64,000 nucleotides of DNA from Bacteroidaceae bacterium. Lineage in GTDB: Bacteria > Bacteroidota > Bacteroidia > Bacteroidales > Bacteroidaceae. The stretch is from assembly GCA_024682395.1 (NCBI GenBank), contig JAIKZH010000020.1:96963-160962 (forward strand). The letters run 5' to 3'. Positions within the stretch are counted from its first letter, which is position 1. Each line of letters starts with the position of its first letter. Below the pieces are notes generated by a model, which saw only the letters and a list, made by a program, of their open reading frames with translations, did no database searches and was not told where the DNA came from. The position numbers were made by a program, and so were the translations under genes. Below are positions 18,803 to 28,689 of this stretch, piece after piece.

Positions 18803-20098
18803 ATGAAAGATATATTTGAAGAAACATTATCTTTGAAGAAAATTTTGATGCCAGTTGTCGGACTCATTTTTTTTCTGCAACCTTGTCATTCTCAGGATAA
18901 TTCTGTTGTAGTGTACGATTCAACATATATGGCAGAAATTGAATCTTTGATGGTGCAAGCCGAGAAAGAGCAGAAAGTCCGAGATGTGTGGGACGAATTT
19001 GAAAAGGGAATGTTAAAACATGAGATGAGTTTTCATCTTGACGGTGTCGGAGAATTGTTGCGAGGAAGTATAGATTCGTGGCGACGTAAGGGATTTTATC
19101 AAAATGAAACCACATGGCCTCAACGTGGAAATAGTTATATCGATTACGGATTAGCTTTTTCTCCGCTTGCAGCTACATGGGGACTCAAAATGCTTGGGGT
19201 AGAATCACGAAGTACTACAAAACGTATGATAGCGGCCAATTCGTTGGCATTAGGACTTTCGGTAGGTGTAAGTTCTATATGGAAACGTAGTGTAGAGGAA
19301 CCACGACCTAATAAAAGCGGAATCCATGGAATGCCTTCACGTCATAGTGCTGTGGCGTTCTCATGTGCTACTATATTACATCGAGAATATGGTCATGTCA
19401 GTCCATTTATCAGTGTTGGAGCCTATTCGGCAGCAACGATGACCGAAATTATGCGTTTACATAATAACGACCATTGGGTAAAAGATATATATGTGGGTGC
19501 TGGTATAGGAACAGTTGCAACCAACCTTTCGTATTTTTTAGTTGACAAGATGATGGGTAAGAAAGGTGTGAACAAGCCCAAATTGACAATGGCTGATATG
19601 CAACGAGTTCTAAAATATAATATGCAGCCAACATCATTGAGTTTGGTTTCTGGAATTGAGTCGGGCAGTAATCATGATGGGACAGATTTTTACGGAACAA
19701 CCATTACTGCAGGTATGGAGTATTCATATTTCTTTGACTCACATCTCGCAATTGAGGGAATGGGGCGTTATGCTACAACTCAAGGATATGATGAAAACGA
19801 ACCCTCAGTAGGTTATAATATAGATATGGCTCATTTCGATTTAGGAACAAAATATTCATGGCTACTTGCTCCTGATACTCGTTTTGGCTGTCGCGCTTTT
19901 GCTGGAACAAGGTTGCTGTTTACGACAAAACAAGCAGCAAAAAATGAATGTTGCGCAGAATGTGGTATTGGCGGTTCATTGAACCTTATCAATAAGGAAA
20001 AATATGCTGCAGGAGTTAATTTTGACTATGTCCATGCATTCTCGTCAAAGATGACCGACAGACTCGTTATAAATGCCGTCTGGCAGATTATTTTATGA
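18803..20098 (+). CDS. PAP2 family phosphatase with C-terminal beta-barrel-like domain
   Basis: The exported product (431 residues from this start) has an N-terminal signal ending near PCHSQ. The PAP2 phosphatase motifs follow: KRSVEEPRP (C1), PSRHSAVAF (C2) and HNNDHWVKDIYVG (C3, catalytic His). PAP2 enzymes dephosphorylate lipids such as undecaprenyl pyrophosphate or lipid A precursors. The C-terminal 150 residues are rich in alternating aromatic/glycine strands (ITAGMEYSYFF, FAGTRLLF, GVNFDYVHAF) that look like an outer-membrane barrel, which suggests the catalytic domain sits at the outer membrane. An alternative start is 18779. Confidence 0.82.
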   Translation: MKDIFEETLSLKKILMPVVGLIFFLQPCHSQDNSVVVYDSTYMAEIESLMVQAEKEQKVRDVWDEFEKGMLKHEMSFHLDGVGELLRGSIDSWRRKGFYQNETTWPQRGNSYIDYGLAFSPLAATWGLKMLGVESRSTTKRMIAANSLALGLSVGVSSIWKRSVEEPRPNKSGIHGMPSRHSAVAFSCATILHREYGHVSPFISVGAYSAATMTEIMRLHNNDHWVKDIYVGAGIGTVATNLSYFLVDKMMGKKGVNKPKLTMADMQRVLKYNMQPTSLSLVSGIESGSNHDGTDFYGTTITAGMEYSYFFDSHLAIEGMGRYATTQGYDENEPSVGYNIDMAHFDLGTKYSWLLAPDTRFGCRAFAGTRLLFTTKQAAKNECCAECGIGGSLNLINKEKYAAGVNFDYVHAFSSKMTDRLVINAVWQIIL

Positions 20099-20192
20099 TG
20101 TGATATGCTCAATAACGAAGTTGACTAAACTGATAGTAATAAATTGTTTTTAGAATATAATAATTGACACTCTTTTCTAATTTTAAATTGGT

Positions 20193-21101
20193 ATGTGGTT
20201 GTTTTTAGCGTTTATGTCTGCATTCTTTCTCGGTTTCTATGATGTGTTCAAAAAACGAGCGTTGAGAGGTAATGCGGTAATTCCTGTACTTCTTCTTAAT
20301 GTGACTATTTCCAGTTTGATATTTCTTCCGTTCATAATTGGTTCGTCAAATGGATTGATTAGTGACGATTCCTTGTTCTATACACATTCGTACGGATGGG
20401 ACGGACATAAATATATCTTATTGAAATCGTTTATAGTACTGACATCATGGATTTTCGGTTATCTTGGAATAAAAAACCTGCCATTGACTATAGTCGGTCC
20501 TATCAATGCGACACGTCCAGTTATGGTGTTAATCGGAGCATTGACACTTATGGGCGAGAGTTTGAATGTGTGGCAGTGGATCGGCGTTTCTATAGCTATT
20601 CTGTCGTTTTATCTGATGAGTCGTAGCGGCAAGAAAGAAGGAGTAGATTTTAAGCATAACAAATGGATTGTTTTTGTGATGCTTGCCAATGTATTTGGAG
20701 CCTTGAGTGGGTTATACGACAGATATCTTTTAAGTCCGGACGGGGTAGGGCTTGATAAAATGGCAGTGCAGTCATGGTTTAATATTTACCAAGTTGGTAT
20801 GATGCTGTTGGTACTTATATTTCTGTGGTATCCCAATCGTAAGAAATCAACCCCATATCATTGGTCATGGTGTATTCCTCTGATTTCAATTGCATTGTCG
20901 ATTGCCGATTTTGTGTATTTTTATGCTTTAAGTCAAGAAGATGCGATGATTAGTATTGTGAGTATGATTCGTAGAGGTAGTGTTATCGTTTCATTCCTTT
21001 TCGGTGCATTGATGTTTAAAGAGAAGAACCTGAAAGCTAAAGCTTTCGATTTGTTACTTGTTCTTTTGTCAATGTTGTTCTTATTCTTGGGGTCAAAATA
21101 G
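20193..21101 (+). CDS. EamA/DMT family transporter
   Basis: An integral membrane protein of 302 residues with about ten hydrophobic helices arranged as two EamA repeats. The second half of repeat 1 contains NATRPVMVLIGALTLMGE, and repeat 2 ends with SMIRRGSVIVSFLFGALMF, both characteristic of the family. The transported metabolite cannot be deduced. It lies between the PAP2 gene and mscL on the same strand, but mscL has its own promoter. Confidence 0.8.
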   Translation: MWLFLAFMSAFFLGFYDVFKKRALRGNAVIPVLLLNVTISSLIFLPFIIGSSNGLISDDSLFYTHSYGWDGHKYILLKSFIVLTSWIFGYLGIKNLPLTIVGPINATRPVMVLIGALTLMGESLNVWQWIGVSIAILSFYLMSRSGKKEGVDFKHNKWIVFVMLANVFGALSGLYDRYLLSPDGVGLDKMAVQSWFNIYQVGMMLLVLIFLWYPNRKKSTPYHWSWCIPLISIALSIADFVYFYALSQEDAMISIVSMIRRGSVIVSFLFGALMFKEKNLKAKAFDLLLVLLSMLFLFLGSK

Positions 21102-21140
21102 TGTAAAAACCATGTAATTAGGCGAAAAAGAGCTGAAAAT

Positions 21141-21172
21141 TTTGCTAATACATTAAAATGTTGTAATTTCGC
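21141..21172 (+). promoter_or_regulatory. Promoter of mscL
   Basis: TTTG (21141-21144), 19 nt and TAATTTCGC (21164-21172) are seen. The transcript would have a leader of about 95 nt. Confidence 0.6.
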
Positions 21173-21270
21173 ACTGAATTTGCAGGAGTATGTTTTATCA
21201 TTTCCTGTTTTCATTACATGAATAGTATAAAAGATTGTTATTAATTAGAATTACATAAAAAATAAAGCAT

Positions 21271-21726
21271 ATGAAAAAATTTTTTGAAGACTTTAAAGAA
21301 TTTGCTCTTCGTGGCAACGTAATGGATATGGCTGTCGGTGTTATCATCGGTGGTGCATTTGGTAAGATTGTTACTTCAATCGTAGGTGATTTAATCATGC
21401 CTCCGCTCGATTATCTTCTTAGTGGCGCAAACGCAGACTCAATGAAATGGGTCTTACGTCCAGGTGTTAAGGAAAAATTAGACGATGCAGGCGAAGTGGT
21501 AGTTCCAGCGGTAGAAGAAATTGCAGTAAACTTTGGTGCATTTATCCAAAACTGTATTGACTTCTTATTCATTGCATTTGTAATTTTCCTTATGATAAAA
21601 CTTATCACCAAACTTAAGAGTTTGAAGAAGAAGAAGGACGATGCAGCAGAAGAAGCAGCAGCTGAACCAAGCAAGGAAGAACAACTCCTTACAGAAATAC
21701 GTGATTTGTTGAAAGAAAAGAAATAA
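21271..21726 (+). CDS. mscL: Large-conductance mechanosensitive channel
   Basis: MscL opens under membrane tension to release solutes during hypo-osmotic shock. The 151-residue protein has the amphipathic N-terminal helix KKFFEDFKEFALRGNVMDMA, TM1 with VGVIIGGAFGKIVTS and TM2 (FLFIAFVIFLMIKLITKL), followed by a Lys/Glu-rich C-terminal helical bundle. The periplasmic loop is slightly longer than in E. coli. panC follows after 56 nt. Confidence 0.95.
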   Translation: MKKFFEDFKEFALRGNVMDMAVGVIIGGAFGKIVTSIVGDLIMPPLDYLLSGANADSMKWVLRPGVKEKLDDAGEVVVPAVEEIAVNFGAFIQNCIDFLFIAFVIFLMIKLITKLKSLKKKKDDAAEEAAAEPSKEEQLLTEIRDLLKEKK

Positions 21727-21782
21727 AAATAGTTGATCTAAGAGTATAAAATTGTTTGCAGCAATTTTGAATATACAAAACA

Positions 21783-22646
21783 ATGAAAATTGTAAATTCA
21801 ATTCAAAACTTGAAGCAAGAACTCCAAGCTTACCGTGATAACGGAAAAACAATCGGCTTAGTGCCAACAATGGGTGCATTGCATTGTGGTCATGCTTCTT
21901 TAGTAAGTCGTAGCCTCAATGAAAACGATGTAACAGTTGTAAGTATATTTGTGAATCCAACACAATTCAATGATAAAAACGATTTAGAGAAATATCCTCG
22001 CACATTGGAGAAGGATTGCGAATTGTTGAAATCATTAGTTAGTGAGAATTCTGTACTTATAATATTTGCACCCTCAGTGGAAGAAGTTTATCCAGAACCA
22101 GATACTCGTTCTTTCAGCTATCCTCCAACCGATGAGGTTATGGAAGGTAGTTTCCGACCAGGTCATTTCAATGGTGTGTGTCAGATAGTTAGCAAGTTGT
22201 TTATGTATGTTGAGCCAACACGTGCATATTTTGGCGAAAAAGATTTTCAACAGATAGCTGTGATACGCAGAATGGTTGAGGATCAGAAATTCAATTTGCA
22301 GATCTGTGCATGTCCGATTATACGTGAAGACGATGGATTGGCTCTTTCAAGTAGAAATGCTTTGCTAAGCGCAGAAGAACGTAAATTGGCTGTGAATATT
22401 TCAAAAAATCTTTTTGCGAGTGTTGAATATGCAAAGACTCACACATTGTCAGAAACCCGCGAATGGGTTGTAAGACAAATTAATGCAGTCGATGGATTAG
22501 AAGTCCAGTATTATGAAATTGTGGATGGAAAATCATTGCGTAGTCTTGATTCATGGGATGAAAGCAATTATATAGTAGGCTGCATCACTGTATTTTGTGG
22601 AGCAATTCCAGTTAGACTTATAGATAATATAAAGTATAAAGAATAA
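21783..22646 (+). CDS. panC: Pantoate--beta-alanine ligase (pantothenate synthetase)
   Basis: PanC condenses pantoate with beta-alanine using ATP, the last step of pantothenate synthesis. The 287-residue protein has the ATP-binding motifs [14 protein letters not shown] and FGEKDFQQ, with the downstream ALSSRN (KMSKS-like) loop. Its stop codon overlaps the panD start by one base (TAATG), so the two are translationally coupled. panD supplies its beta-alanine. Confidence 0.96.
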   Translation: MKIVNSIQNLKQELQAYRDNGKTIGLVPTMGALHCGHASLVSRSLNENDVTVVSIFVNPTQFNDKNDLEKYPRTLEKDCELLKSLVSENSVLIIFAPSVEEVYPEPDTRSFSYPPTDEVMEGSFRPGHFNGVCQIVSKLFMYVEPTRAYFGEKDFQQIAVIRRMVEDQKFNLQICACPIIREDDGLALSSRNALLSAEERKLAVNISKNLFASVEYAKTHTLSETREWVVRQINAVDGLEVQYYEIVDGKSLRSLDSWDESNYIVGCITVFCGAIPVRLIDNIKYKE

Positions 22647-22990
22647 TGCAAATAGAAGTATTAAAGTCTAAAATACATTGTGCACATGTAACAGAAGCAA
22701 ACCTAAATTATATGGGCAGCATAACCATTGATGAAGATTTGATGGATGCTGCTAATTTGATTGCAGGGGAAAAAGTGCAGATTGTTGACAATAATAATGG
22801 TGAGCGATTCGAAACATATGTGATAAAGGGTGAACGTGGCTCTGGTTGCGTTTGTCTTAATGGTGCAGCAGCACGTAAGGTACAGGTCGGTGATGTCTGT
22901 ATTATTATATCATATGCACTAATGGACTTTGAAGAAGCAAAAATGTTTATACCATCAGTGGTTTTTCCAGACGCAAATAATCGCTTATAA
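22646..22990 (+). CDS. panD: Aspartate 1-decarboxylase
   Basis: PanD makes beta-alanine from aspartate. The proenzyme cleaves itself at Gly24-Ser25 (YMGSITID) to create the pyruvoyl cofactor, and that motif is intact. The 114-residue length and the [12 protein letters not shown] stretch are typical. It directly follows panC with a one-base overlap. No terminator was recognised between it and the ilv promoter. Confidence 0.96.
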   Translation: MQIEVLKSKIHCAHVTEANLNYMGSITIDEDLMDAANLIAGEKVQIVDNNNGERFETYVIKGERGSGCVCLNGAAARKVQVGDVCIIISYALMDFEEAKMFIPSVVFPDANNRL

Positions 22991-23104
22991 TTAAATCATT
23001 TGTTTTTACGATGTTTGATAAACACTCGAGTTGCTTAGTGGTCTATGCAAAAGAGTGGTTATTTGATAAAAAGTAAAGCGTTTTGGTGAATTTATATTAA
23101 AAAG

Positions 23105-23137
23105 ATTGGTATATTCGGTGGAATGTAGTAATTTTGC
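23105..23137 (+). promoter_or_regulatory. Promoter of the ilv operon
   Basis: ATTG (23105-23108), 20 nt and TAATTTTGC (23129-23137) are seen. The leader of about 110 nt contains a small hairpin (23162-23166 with 23179-23183) and a 22-codon open frame (23160-23228) with no clear terminator after it. Confidence 0.65.
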
Positions 23138-23252
23138 TTACTTTTCATCGTGTTATTTCATGGTAGGCTTCAACAAATCTACCTTATATGTTAATGTCAC
23201 GTATTTAAAAACAAGTTATAATCATTAGCGATACAAATATTATACATAATAT

Positions 23253-25055
23253 ATGAAGCATCAGTTACGTAGTGCAGTTTGCACTGAGGGAAGAAGAATG
23301 GCTGGAGCACGTGCTCTATGGGTAGCCAACGGAATGAAACGCGAACAATTTGGTAAACCAATTATTGCAATAGTCAATTCGTTTACACAGTTTGTGCCAG
23401 GACACACACATCTACACGAAGCTGGTCAAATAGTTAAGGCAGAAATAGAAAGTCTTGGATGTTATGCGGCAGAATTCAATACCATTGCTATTGATGATGG
23501 TATTGCAATGGGTCATGACGGAATGCTTTATTCTCTACCTTCAAGAGATATCATTGCTGACTCTGTGGAATACATGGTAAATGCTCACAAGGCTGATGCA
23601 ATGATTTGTATTAGTAACTGTGATAAGATTACTCCAGGTATGTTGATGGCAAGTATGCGCCTAAATATCCCTACAGTATTCGTCTCTGGTGGCCCTATGG
23701 AGGCTGGTAAATATAAGGGTGAAAATCTCGACCTTATTGCAGCCATGATAAAAGGTGCAGATCCAACAGTTGGAGATGAAGAATTGGCAGAAGTTGAGAA
23801 TCGTGCATGCCCAGGATGCGGTTGTTGCTCTGGTATGTTCACAGCCAATTCTATGAATAATCTTACAGAGGCAATCGGACTTAGTCTTCCAGGTAACGGA
23901 ACAATATTGGCAACCCACGTAAACCGTGTTGAATTGATGAAGGCTGCTGCTCGTCAGATTGTAAAGAATGCTTTTGCATATTATGAAGATGGTGATGAAA
24001 GTGTATTACCACGTAGCATTGCAACACGTCAGGCTTTCCTTAATGCCATGACTCTTGATATTGCAATGGGTGCATCAACAAATACCGTTCTTCACTTATT
24101 GGCTGTTGCTCAGGAAGCAGAAGTTGATTTTACAATGTCAGATATCGATTCATTGTCACGTAAGACACCTTTCTTATGTAAACTTGCTCCTAATTCTCAG
24201 AAATATAGCGTTCAAGAATGTGGTCGTGCAGGAGGTATGTTGAATCTCTTGGGTGAATTGGCAAAAGGTGGACTTATTGATACATCAGTTAAACGTGTAA
24301 ATGGTGCCACTTTAGCTGAGGATATTGAAAAATACAGCATTTTAAAGACAAATGTAGATCCTGAAGCTAAACGTATTTATTCATCTGCACCAGCAGGCGT
24401 GTTCTGCAATAAATTAGGTGCTCAGAATACAAATTATGAAACATTGGATACCGACCGTGAAAACGGATGTATTCGCGATATAGAACATGCATATACCAAA
24501 GATGGTGGTATGGCAATTCTTTTTGGTAATATCGCTCTCGATGGTTGTGTAGTTAAAACAGCCGGTGTGGATGAGAGTATTTGGAAATTCTCAGGTCCTG
24601 CAGTGGTCTTTGACTCACAAGAAGATGCATGTGAAGGAATCCTTGGTGGCAAGGTTAAATCAGGTGATGTAGTTGTAATCACTCATGAAGGTCCAAAAGG
24701 AGGTCCTGGTATGCAGGAAATGCTTTATCCTACATCATACATAAAATCAATGCATTTAGGTAAAGAATGTGCACTGATAACAGACGGCCGTTTCTCTGGA
24801 GGAACAAGTGGCTTGAGTATCGGTCATATCAGTCCTGAAGCAGCAAACGGCGGTAATATCGGTAAGATCGTTGATGGTGACATTATCGAGATAGATATAC
24901 CAAACCGTTCAATTAACGTAAAACTTAGTGATGAAGAACTTGCAGCACGTCCAATGCAACCATTGAAACGTCAAAGAGTTGTAAGCAAATCACTTCGTGC
25001 ATATGCTCAGAGTGTAAGTAGTGCTGATAAGGGTGGTGTTAGAATCATAGATTGA
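23253..25055 (+). CDS. ilvD: Dihydroxy-acid dehydratase
   Basis: IlvD dehydrates dihydroxy-isovalerate and dihydroxy-methylvalerate to the keto acids of valine and isoleucine. The 600-residue protein has the iron-sulfur cysteine motifs [11 protein letters not shown] and [15 protein letters not shown] and the active-site region [14 protein letters not shown] near the C-terminus. It is the first gene of the ilvD-ilvB-ilvN-ilvC operon. Its product 2-ketoisovalerate also feeds pantoate synthesis, which makes the neighbouring panCD genes meaningful. Confidence 0.97.
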   Translation: MKHQLRSAVCTEGRRMAGARALWVANGMKREQFGKPIIAIVNSFTQFVPGHTHLHEAGQIVKAEIESLGCYAAEFNTIAIDDGIAMGHDGMLYSLPSRDIIADSVEYMVNAHKADAMICISNCDKITPGMLMASMRLNIPTVFVSGGPMEAGKYKGENLDLIAAMIKGADPTVGDEELAEVENRACPGCGCCSGMFTANSMNNLTEAIGLSLPGNGTILATHVNRVELMKAAARQIVKNAFAYYEDGDESVLPRSIATRQAFLNAMTLDIAMGASTNTVLHLLAVAQEAEVDFTMSDIDSLSRKTPFLCKLAPNSQKYSVQECGRAGGMLNLLGELAKGGLIDTSVKRVNGATLAEDIEKYSILKTNVDPEAKRIYSSAPAGVFCNKLGAQNTNYETLDTDRENGCIRDIEHAYTKDGGMAILFGNIALDGCVVKTAGVDESIWKFSGPAVVFDSQEDACEGILGGKVKSGDVVVITHEGPKGGPGMQEMLYPTSYIKSMHLGKECALITDGRFSGGTSGLSIGHISPEAANGGNIGKIVDGDIIEIDIPNRSINVKLSDEELAARPMQPLKRQRVVSKSLRAYAQSVSSADKGGVRIID

Positions 25056-25114
25056 TTTTTTGTCAGTAAGTAAGAAAAAAGAATATTCATAATTTATAGA
25101 AATACTATAAAAAG

Positions 25115-26827
25115 ATGGCAGAAAATATAACAGGTGCAGAAGCTTTGATGCGTTCACTTGAACATGAAGGTGTAAAAACCCTTTTTGGATATCCAGGTGG
25201 AAGCATAATGCCTGTATATGATGCATTATTTGATCATAAACAAACTCTTAATCATATATTGGTTCGCCATGAGCAAGGTGCTGTACATGCAGCACAAGGT
25301 TATGCTCGTGTTTCAGGCGAAGTAGGATGTGTGCTTGTAACAAGTGGACCAGGTGCCACAAATACAATTACAGGTATCGCTGATGCTATGATTGATAGTA
25401 CTCCTTTGGTTGTAATATGTGGTCAGGTAGGTACTTCTTTGTTGGGAACAGATGCTTTTCAGGAGGTCGATTTGGTGAATGTAACCAGCCCTATCACAAA
25501 ATGGAGTTACCAGATACGTCGTCCTGAGGATGTAGCTTGGGCTGTCAGCCGTGCTTTCTTCATTGCAAAAAGCGGTCGTCCAGGTCCAGTTGTGTTAGAC
25601 TTCGCAAAGAATGCTCAGGTGGCAAAGGTTGATTATAAAACAGAGAATGTAGATTTCATCCGTAGTTATACTCCAGATCCACATCCAACAGAGGAAGCTA
25701 TCTGTCAGGCTGTAAAACTGATAAATAGTGCAAAACGTCCTTTTGTGCTTGTTGGTCAAGGTGTTGAACTTGGTAATGCAGGCAATGAACTTCTACAATT
25801 CATAGAAAAGATAAATGCTCCTGCAGGTTGCACATTCTTAGGAATGTCAGCTCTTTCTTCTGATCATCCTCTCAATAAAGGACGATTGGGAATGCATGGA
25901 AATTTAGGCCCTAATGTAATGACAAACAAGTGTGATGTGCTTATCGCTGTGGGTATGCGATTTGATGACCGTGTGACAGGAAACCTTCAAAAATATGCAC
26001 GTCAGGCAAAGATTATACATTTGGATATCGATCCATCTGAATTTAACAAGAATGTTAAAGTTGATGTAGCTGTACTTGGTGATTGTAAAAAGACATTGAA
26101 ACTCATTACAGAACAAGTTTCACCTGCTAACCATGCAGATTGGATTGCCGGATTCGAACAGTATGAGAAGAAAGAGTTCGATTCTGTAATAGATAACGCA
26201 ATTAATCCAAAAGAAGGACCATTGCGTATGGGCGAGATCGTTCGCAAGGTTAGTGAAGCTACAAAGAACTCTGCAATAATGGTAACCGATGTAGGTCAGA
26301 ACCAGATGTTTGCTTGCAGATACTTTAAATTCACAAAACCAAGAAGTGTAGTAACTTCAGGCGGATGTGGAACCATGGGATTTGGTCTGCCTGCAGCTAT
26401 GGGAGCAGCATTCGGAGCATCCGACCGAACAGTTTGTCTGTTTGTGGGTGATGGCGGATTCCAGATGACTATCCAAGAACTTGGTACTATCATGGAACAT
26501 AGAATTCCAGTGAAGATAGTGTTGATGAATAATAATTATCTTGGTAATGTACGTCAATGGCAAGAAATGTTCTTCAATCACAGATATAGTTTTACTCCAA
26601 TGGTAAATCCTGACTATGAGTTGATTGCAAAAGGATACGATATTCCTTGTCAGACAGTTACTAAGAGAGAAGATATAGATGCAGCTATCAATAAGATGCT
26701 TACCACTGATGGCCCATATCTACTTCAATGTGCTGTTATGGAAGAAGACAATGTATTCCCAATGACCCCTCCTGGAGCAAATATTGATGAGATGCTTTTA
26801 GAATTTAATAACGATAAAGGTTGTTAG
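25115..26827 (+). CDS. ilvB: Acetolactate synthase large (catalytic) subunit
   Basis: IlvB uses thiamine diphosphate and FAD to condense pyruvate with pyruvate or 2-ketobutyrate. The 570-residue protein has the TPP-activating glutamate region VRHEQGAVHAAQGYAR, and the TPP-binding motif GDGGFQMTIQEL ... NNNYLG near residue 450. All three domains are present. The regulatory subunit gene starts two bases after the stop codon. Confidence 0.97.
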   Translation: MAENITGAEALMRSLEHEGVKTLFGYPGGSIMPVYDALFDHKQTLNHILVRHEQGAVHAAQGYARVSGEVGCVLVTSGPGATNTITGIADAMIDSTPLVVICGQVGTSLLGTDAFQEVDLVNVTSPITKWSYQIRRPEDVAWAVSRAFFIAKSGRPGPVVLDFAKNAQVAKVDYKTENVDFIRSYTPDPHPTEEAICQAVKLINSAKRPFVLVGQGVELGNAGNELLQFIEKINAPAGCTFLGMSALSSDHPLNKGRLGMHGNLGPNVMTNKCDVLIAVGMRFDDRVTGNLQKYARQAKIIHLDIDPSEFNKNVKVDVAVLGDCKKTLKLITEQVSPANHADWIAGFEQYEKKEFDSVIDNAINPKEGPLRMGEIVRKVSEATKNSAIMVTDVGQNQMFACRYFKFTKPRSVVTSGGCGTMGFGLPAAMGAAFGASDRTVCLFVGDGGFQMTIQELGTIMEHRIPVKIVLMNNNYLGNVRQWQEMFFNHRYSFTPMVNPDYELIAKGYDIPCQTVTKREDIDAAINKMLTTDGPYLLQCAVMEEDNVFPMTPPGANIDEMLLEFNNDKGC

Positions 26828-26829
26828 TC

Positions 26830-27438
26830 ATGATAAATAGTGATTGTGATAAATGCGGAAGATGTAATAATAAGAGTGAAAAGGATGTCTCAACATGTGG
26901 AAGCCTTTTCACCATACAGGTGTATTCTGAAAACACTCCAGGACTTCTTTCTCAGATTTCTGCAGTATTTACTCGCCGTCAGGTTAATATAGAAACTCTT
27001 AATGTATGTGCATCTTCAACTCCTGGTGTTCATAAATACACAATAACATGTGTATGCACCGAGGAAATGGCAAAGATGCTTACAAAACAGATGGAGAAAC
27101 GAATAGATGTGCTTCAAGCAACATATTATACTGACGACCAGTTGTTTATCCTCGAGGCTGCTCTTCTTAAGATTTCAACTCCTGTTTTGTTGGAAAATCC
27201 TGAGATATCAAAGATTGCCCGAATACATGGAGGTAGTTTCGTTGAGGTGAATCCTGTGTATGCAACCTTAGAGAAGACAGGTCGTACTGAGGACGTCTTG
27301 TCTCTATATAATAAATTGAATGACTTAGGTGCGGTTCTGCAGTTTGTTAGAACAGGTAGAATCTGTATTACTAAGGGTACGGAAGAGAAATTGGACAATT
27401 ATCTTGCCAAACGTGAATCAGAAAGAATAAATAAATAA
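26830..27438 (+). CDS. ilvN: Acetolactate synthase small (regulatory) subunit with Cys-rich N-terminus
   Basis: This is the valine-sensing subunit of acetolactate synthase. The ACT domain begins at about residue 26 (FTIQVYSENTPGLLSQISAV) and is followed by the C-terminal ALS_ss domain, giving 202 residues. The start at 26830 was preferred over a TTG at 26821 that overlaps the ilvB stop codon. The N-terminal 25 residues form an unusual extension with CDKCGRC and a fourth cysteine at 23, before the point where most family members begin. Confidence 0.92.
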   Translation: MINSDCDKCGRCNNKSEKDVSTCGSLFTIQVYSENTPGLLSQISAVFTRRQVNIETLNVCASSTPGVHKYTITCVCTEEMAKMLTKQMEKRIDVLQATYYTDDQLFILEAALLKISTPVLLENPEISKIARIHGGSFVEVNPVYATLEKTGRTEDVLSLYNKLNDLGAVLQFVRTGRICITKGTEEKLDNYLAKRESERINK

Positions 27439-27466
27439 TAATATTAAGTTTTTTAAATAAAACATT

Positions 27467-28510
27467 ATGGCAAAAATGAATTTTGGCGGTGTCATTGAAG
27501 AAGTTATGACACGCGAAGAGTTTCCTTTAGAGAAAGCTCGTGAAGTATTGAAAGATGAAACAATCGCAGTTATTGGCTATGGAGTTCAAGGTCCTGGTCA
27601 GGCATGTAACCTTCGCGATAATGGTTTCAATGTAATCGTTGGTCAACGTCAAGGTAAGACATACGAAAAGGCTAAGGCTGACGGTTGGGTTCCAGGTGAG
27701 ACTCTCTTCTCTATTGAAGAAGCTGCAGAGAAAGGTACAATCGTTATGTGTCTTCTTTCTGATGCTGCAGTTATTTCTGTATGGCCAACTTTGAAGAAAT
27801 ATCTTACTCCAGGTAAGGCATTGTATTTCTCACATGGTTTTGCAATTACATGGAACGATCGCACAGGATGTGTTCCTGCTAAGGATATTGACGTAATCAT
27901 GGTTGCACCAAAGGGTTCTGGTACATCTCTCCGTACTATGTTCCTTGAAGGTCGTGGTTTGAACTCATCATATGCTGTTTATCAGGATGCTACAGGTAAG
28001 GCTCTTCAGCGTACACTTGCTCTCGGTATCGGTATTGGTTCAGGATATATGTTTGAAACAACATTCATCCGTGAAGCAACATCTGACTTAACAGGTGAAC
28101 GTGGTTCATTGATGGGTGCTATTCAGGGATTGCTTCTTGCTCAATACGAAGTACTCCGTGAGAATGGTCACACTCCATCTGAAGCATTCAACGAAACAGT
28201 AGAAGAACTTACTCAGTCACTTATGCCTCTCTTTGCTGCAAAAGGTATGGACTGGATGTATGCTAACTGTTCAACAACAGCTCAGCGTGGTGCTCTTGAC
28301 TGGATGGGCCCATTCCATGATGCAATCAAGCCAGTTGTAGAAAAATTGTATGCAAGTGTTAAGTCTGGAAACGAAGCTCAAATCAGCATCGACTCTAACA
28401 GCCAACCAGATTATCGTGTTAAACTTGAGGCAGAACTCAAGGCTCTTCACGATAGCGAAATGTGGCGTACAGCTGAAGTAGTTCGTAAACTTCGTCCTGA
28501 AAATAACTAA
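27467..28510 (+). CDS. ilvC: Ketol-acid reductoisomerase
   Basis: IlvC isomerises and reduces acetolactate with NADPH and Mg2+. The 347-residue protein has the Rossmann motif GYGVQGPGQACNLRDNG and the metal-binding helices with DLTGERGSLMGAIQG and EALFNE-type carboxylates (EAFNETVEEL). In several Bacteroides operons an acyl-ACP thioesterase gene lies between ilvN and ilvC; it is absent here, with only 28 nt between the genes. A strong terminator follows. Confidence 0.96.
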   Translation: MAKMNFGGVIEEVMTREEFPLEKAREVLKDETIAVIGYGVQGPGQACNLRDNGFNVIVGQRQGKTYEKAKADGWVPGETLFSIEEAAEKGTIVMCLLSDAAVISVWPTLKKYLTPGKALYFSHGFAITWNDRTGCVPAKDIDVIMVAPKGSGTSLRTMFLEGRGLNSSYAVYQDATGKALQRTLALGIGIGSGYMFETTFIREATSDLTGERGSLMGAIQGLLLAQYEVLRENGHTPSEAFNETVEELTQSLMPLFAAKGMDWMYANCSTTAQRGALDWMGPFHDAIKPVVEKLYASVKSGNEAQISIDSNSQPDYRVKLEAELKALHDSEMWRTAEVVRKLRPENN

Positions 28511-28532
28511 TTGTATTTACATACATATATTG

Positions 28533-28572
28533 ACGATGAGGATATGTCTTAACATGTCCTCATCGTTGTTTT
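28533..28572 (+). terminator. Terminator of the ilv operon
   Basis: A 15-bp stem (28533-28547 with 28552-28566, one G-U pair), a 4-nt loop and a T-rich tail make a strong rho-independent terminator. Confidence 0.85.
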
Positions 28573-28657
28573 TATGCGATGATTGTAAACTCTATATTGC
28601 AAAACCTTTATGTTTCTTTCTAATAAGAAGTTATAAGTTAATATTTTTTAGAAAAAT

Positions 28658-28688
28658 TTTGCACATATATATATATATATATCTTTGT
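28658..28688 (+). promoter_or_regulatory. Promoter of NVEALA locus A, spacer made of (AT)9
   Basis: TTTG (28658-28661) and TATCTTTGT (28680-28688) flank an 18-nt spacer that consists almost entirely of nine AT repeats (28665-28682, running into the -7 box). Most other good promoters in this window have 19-20 nt, so gain of one repeat unit would bring the spacer to 20. Confidence 0.65.
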
Positions 28689-28689
28689 G

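Noticed and set aside
22991..23252. BCAA attenuator before ilvD
   Set aside because: No terminator/antiterminator pair or Ile/Leu/Val-rich peptide is seen; only a weak small hairpin and short ORF.
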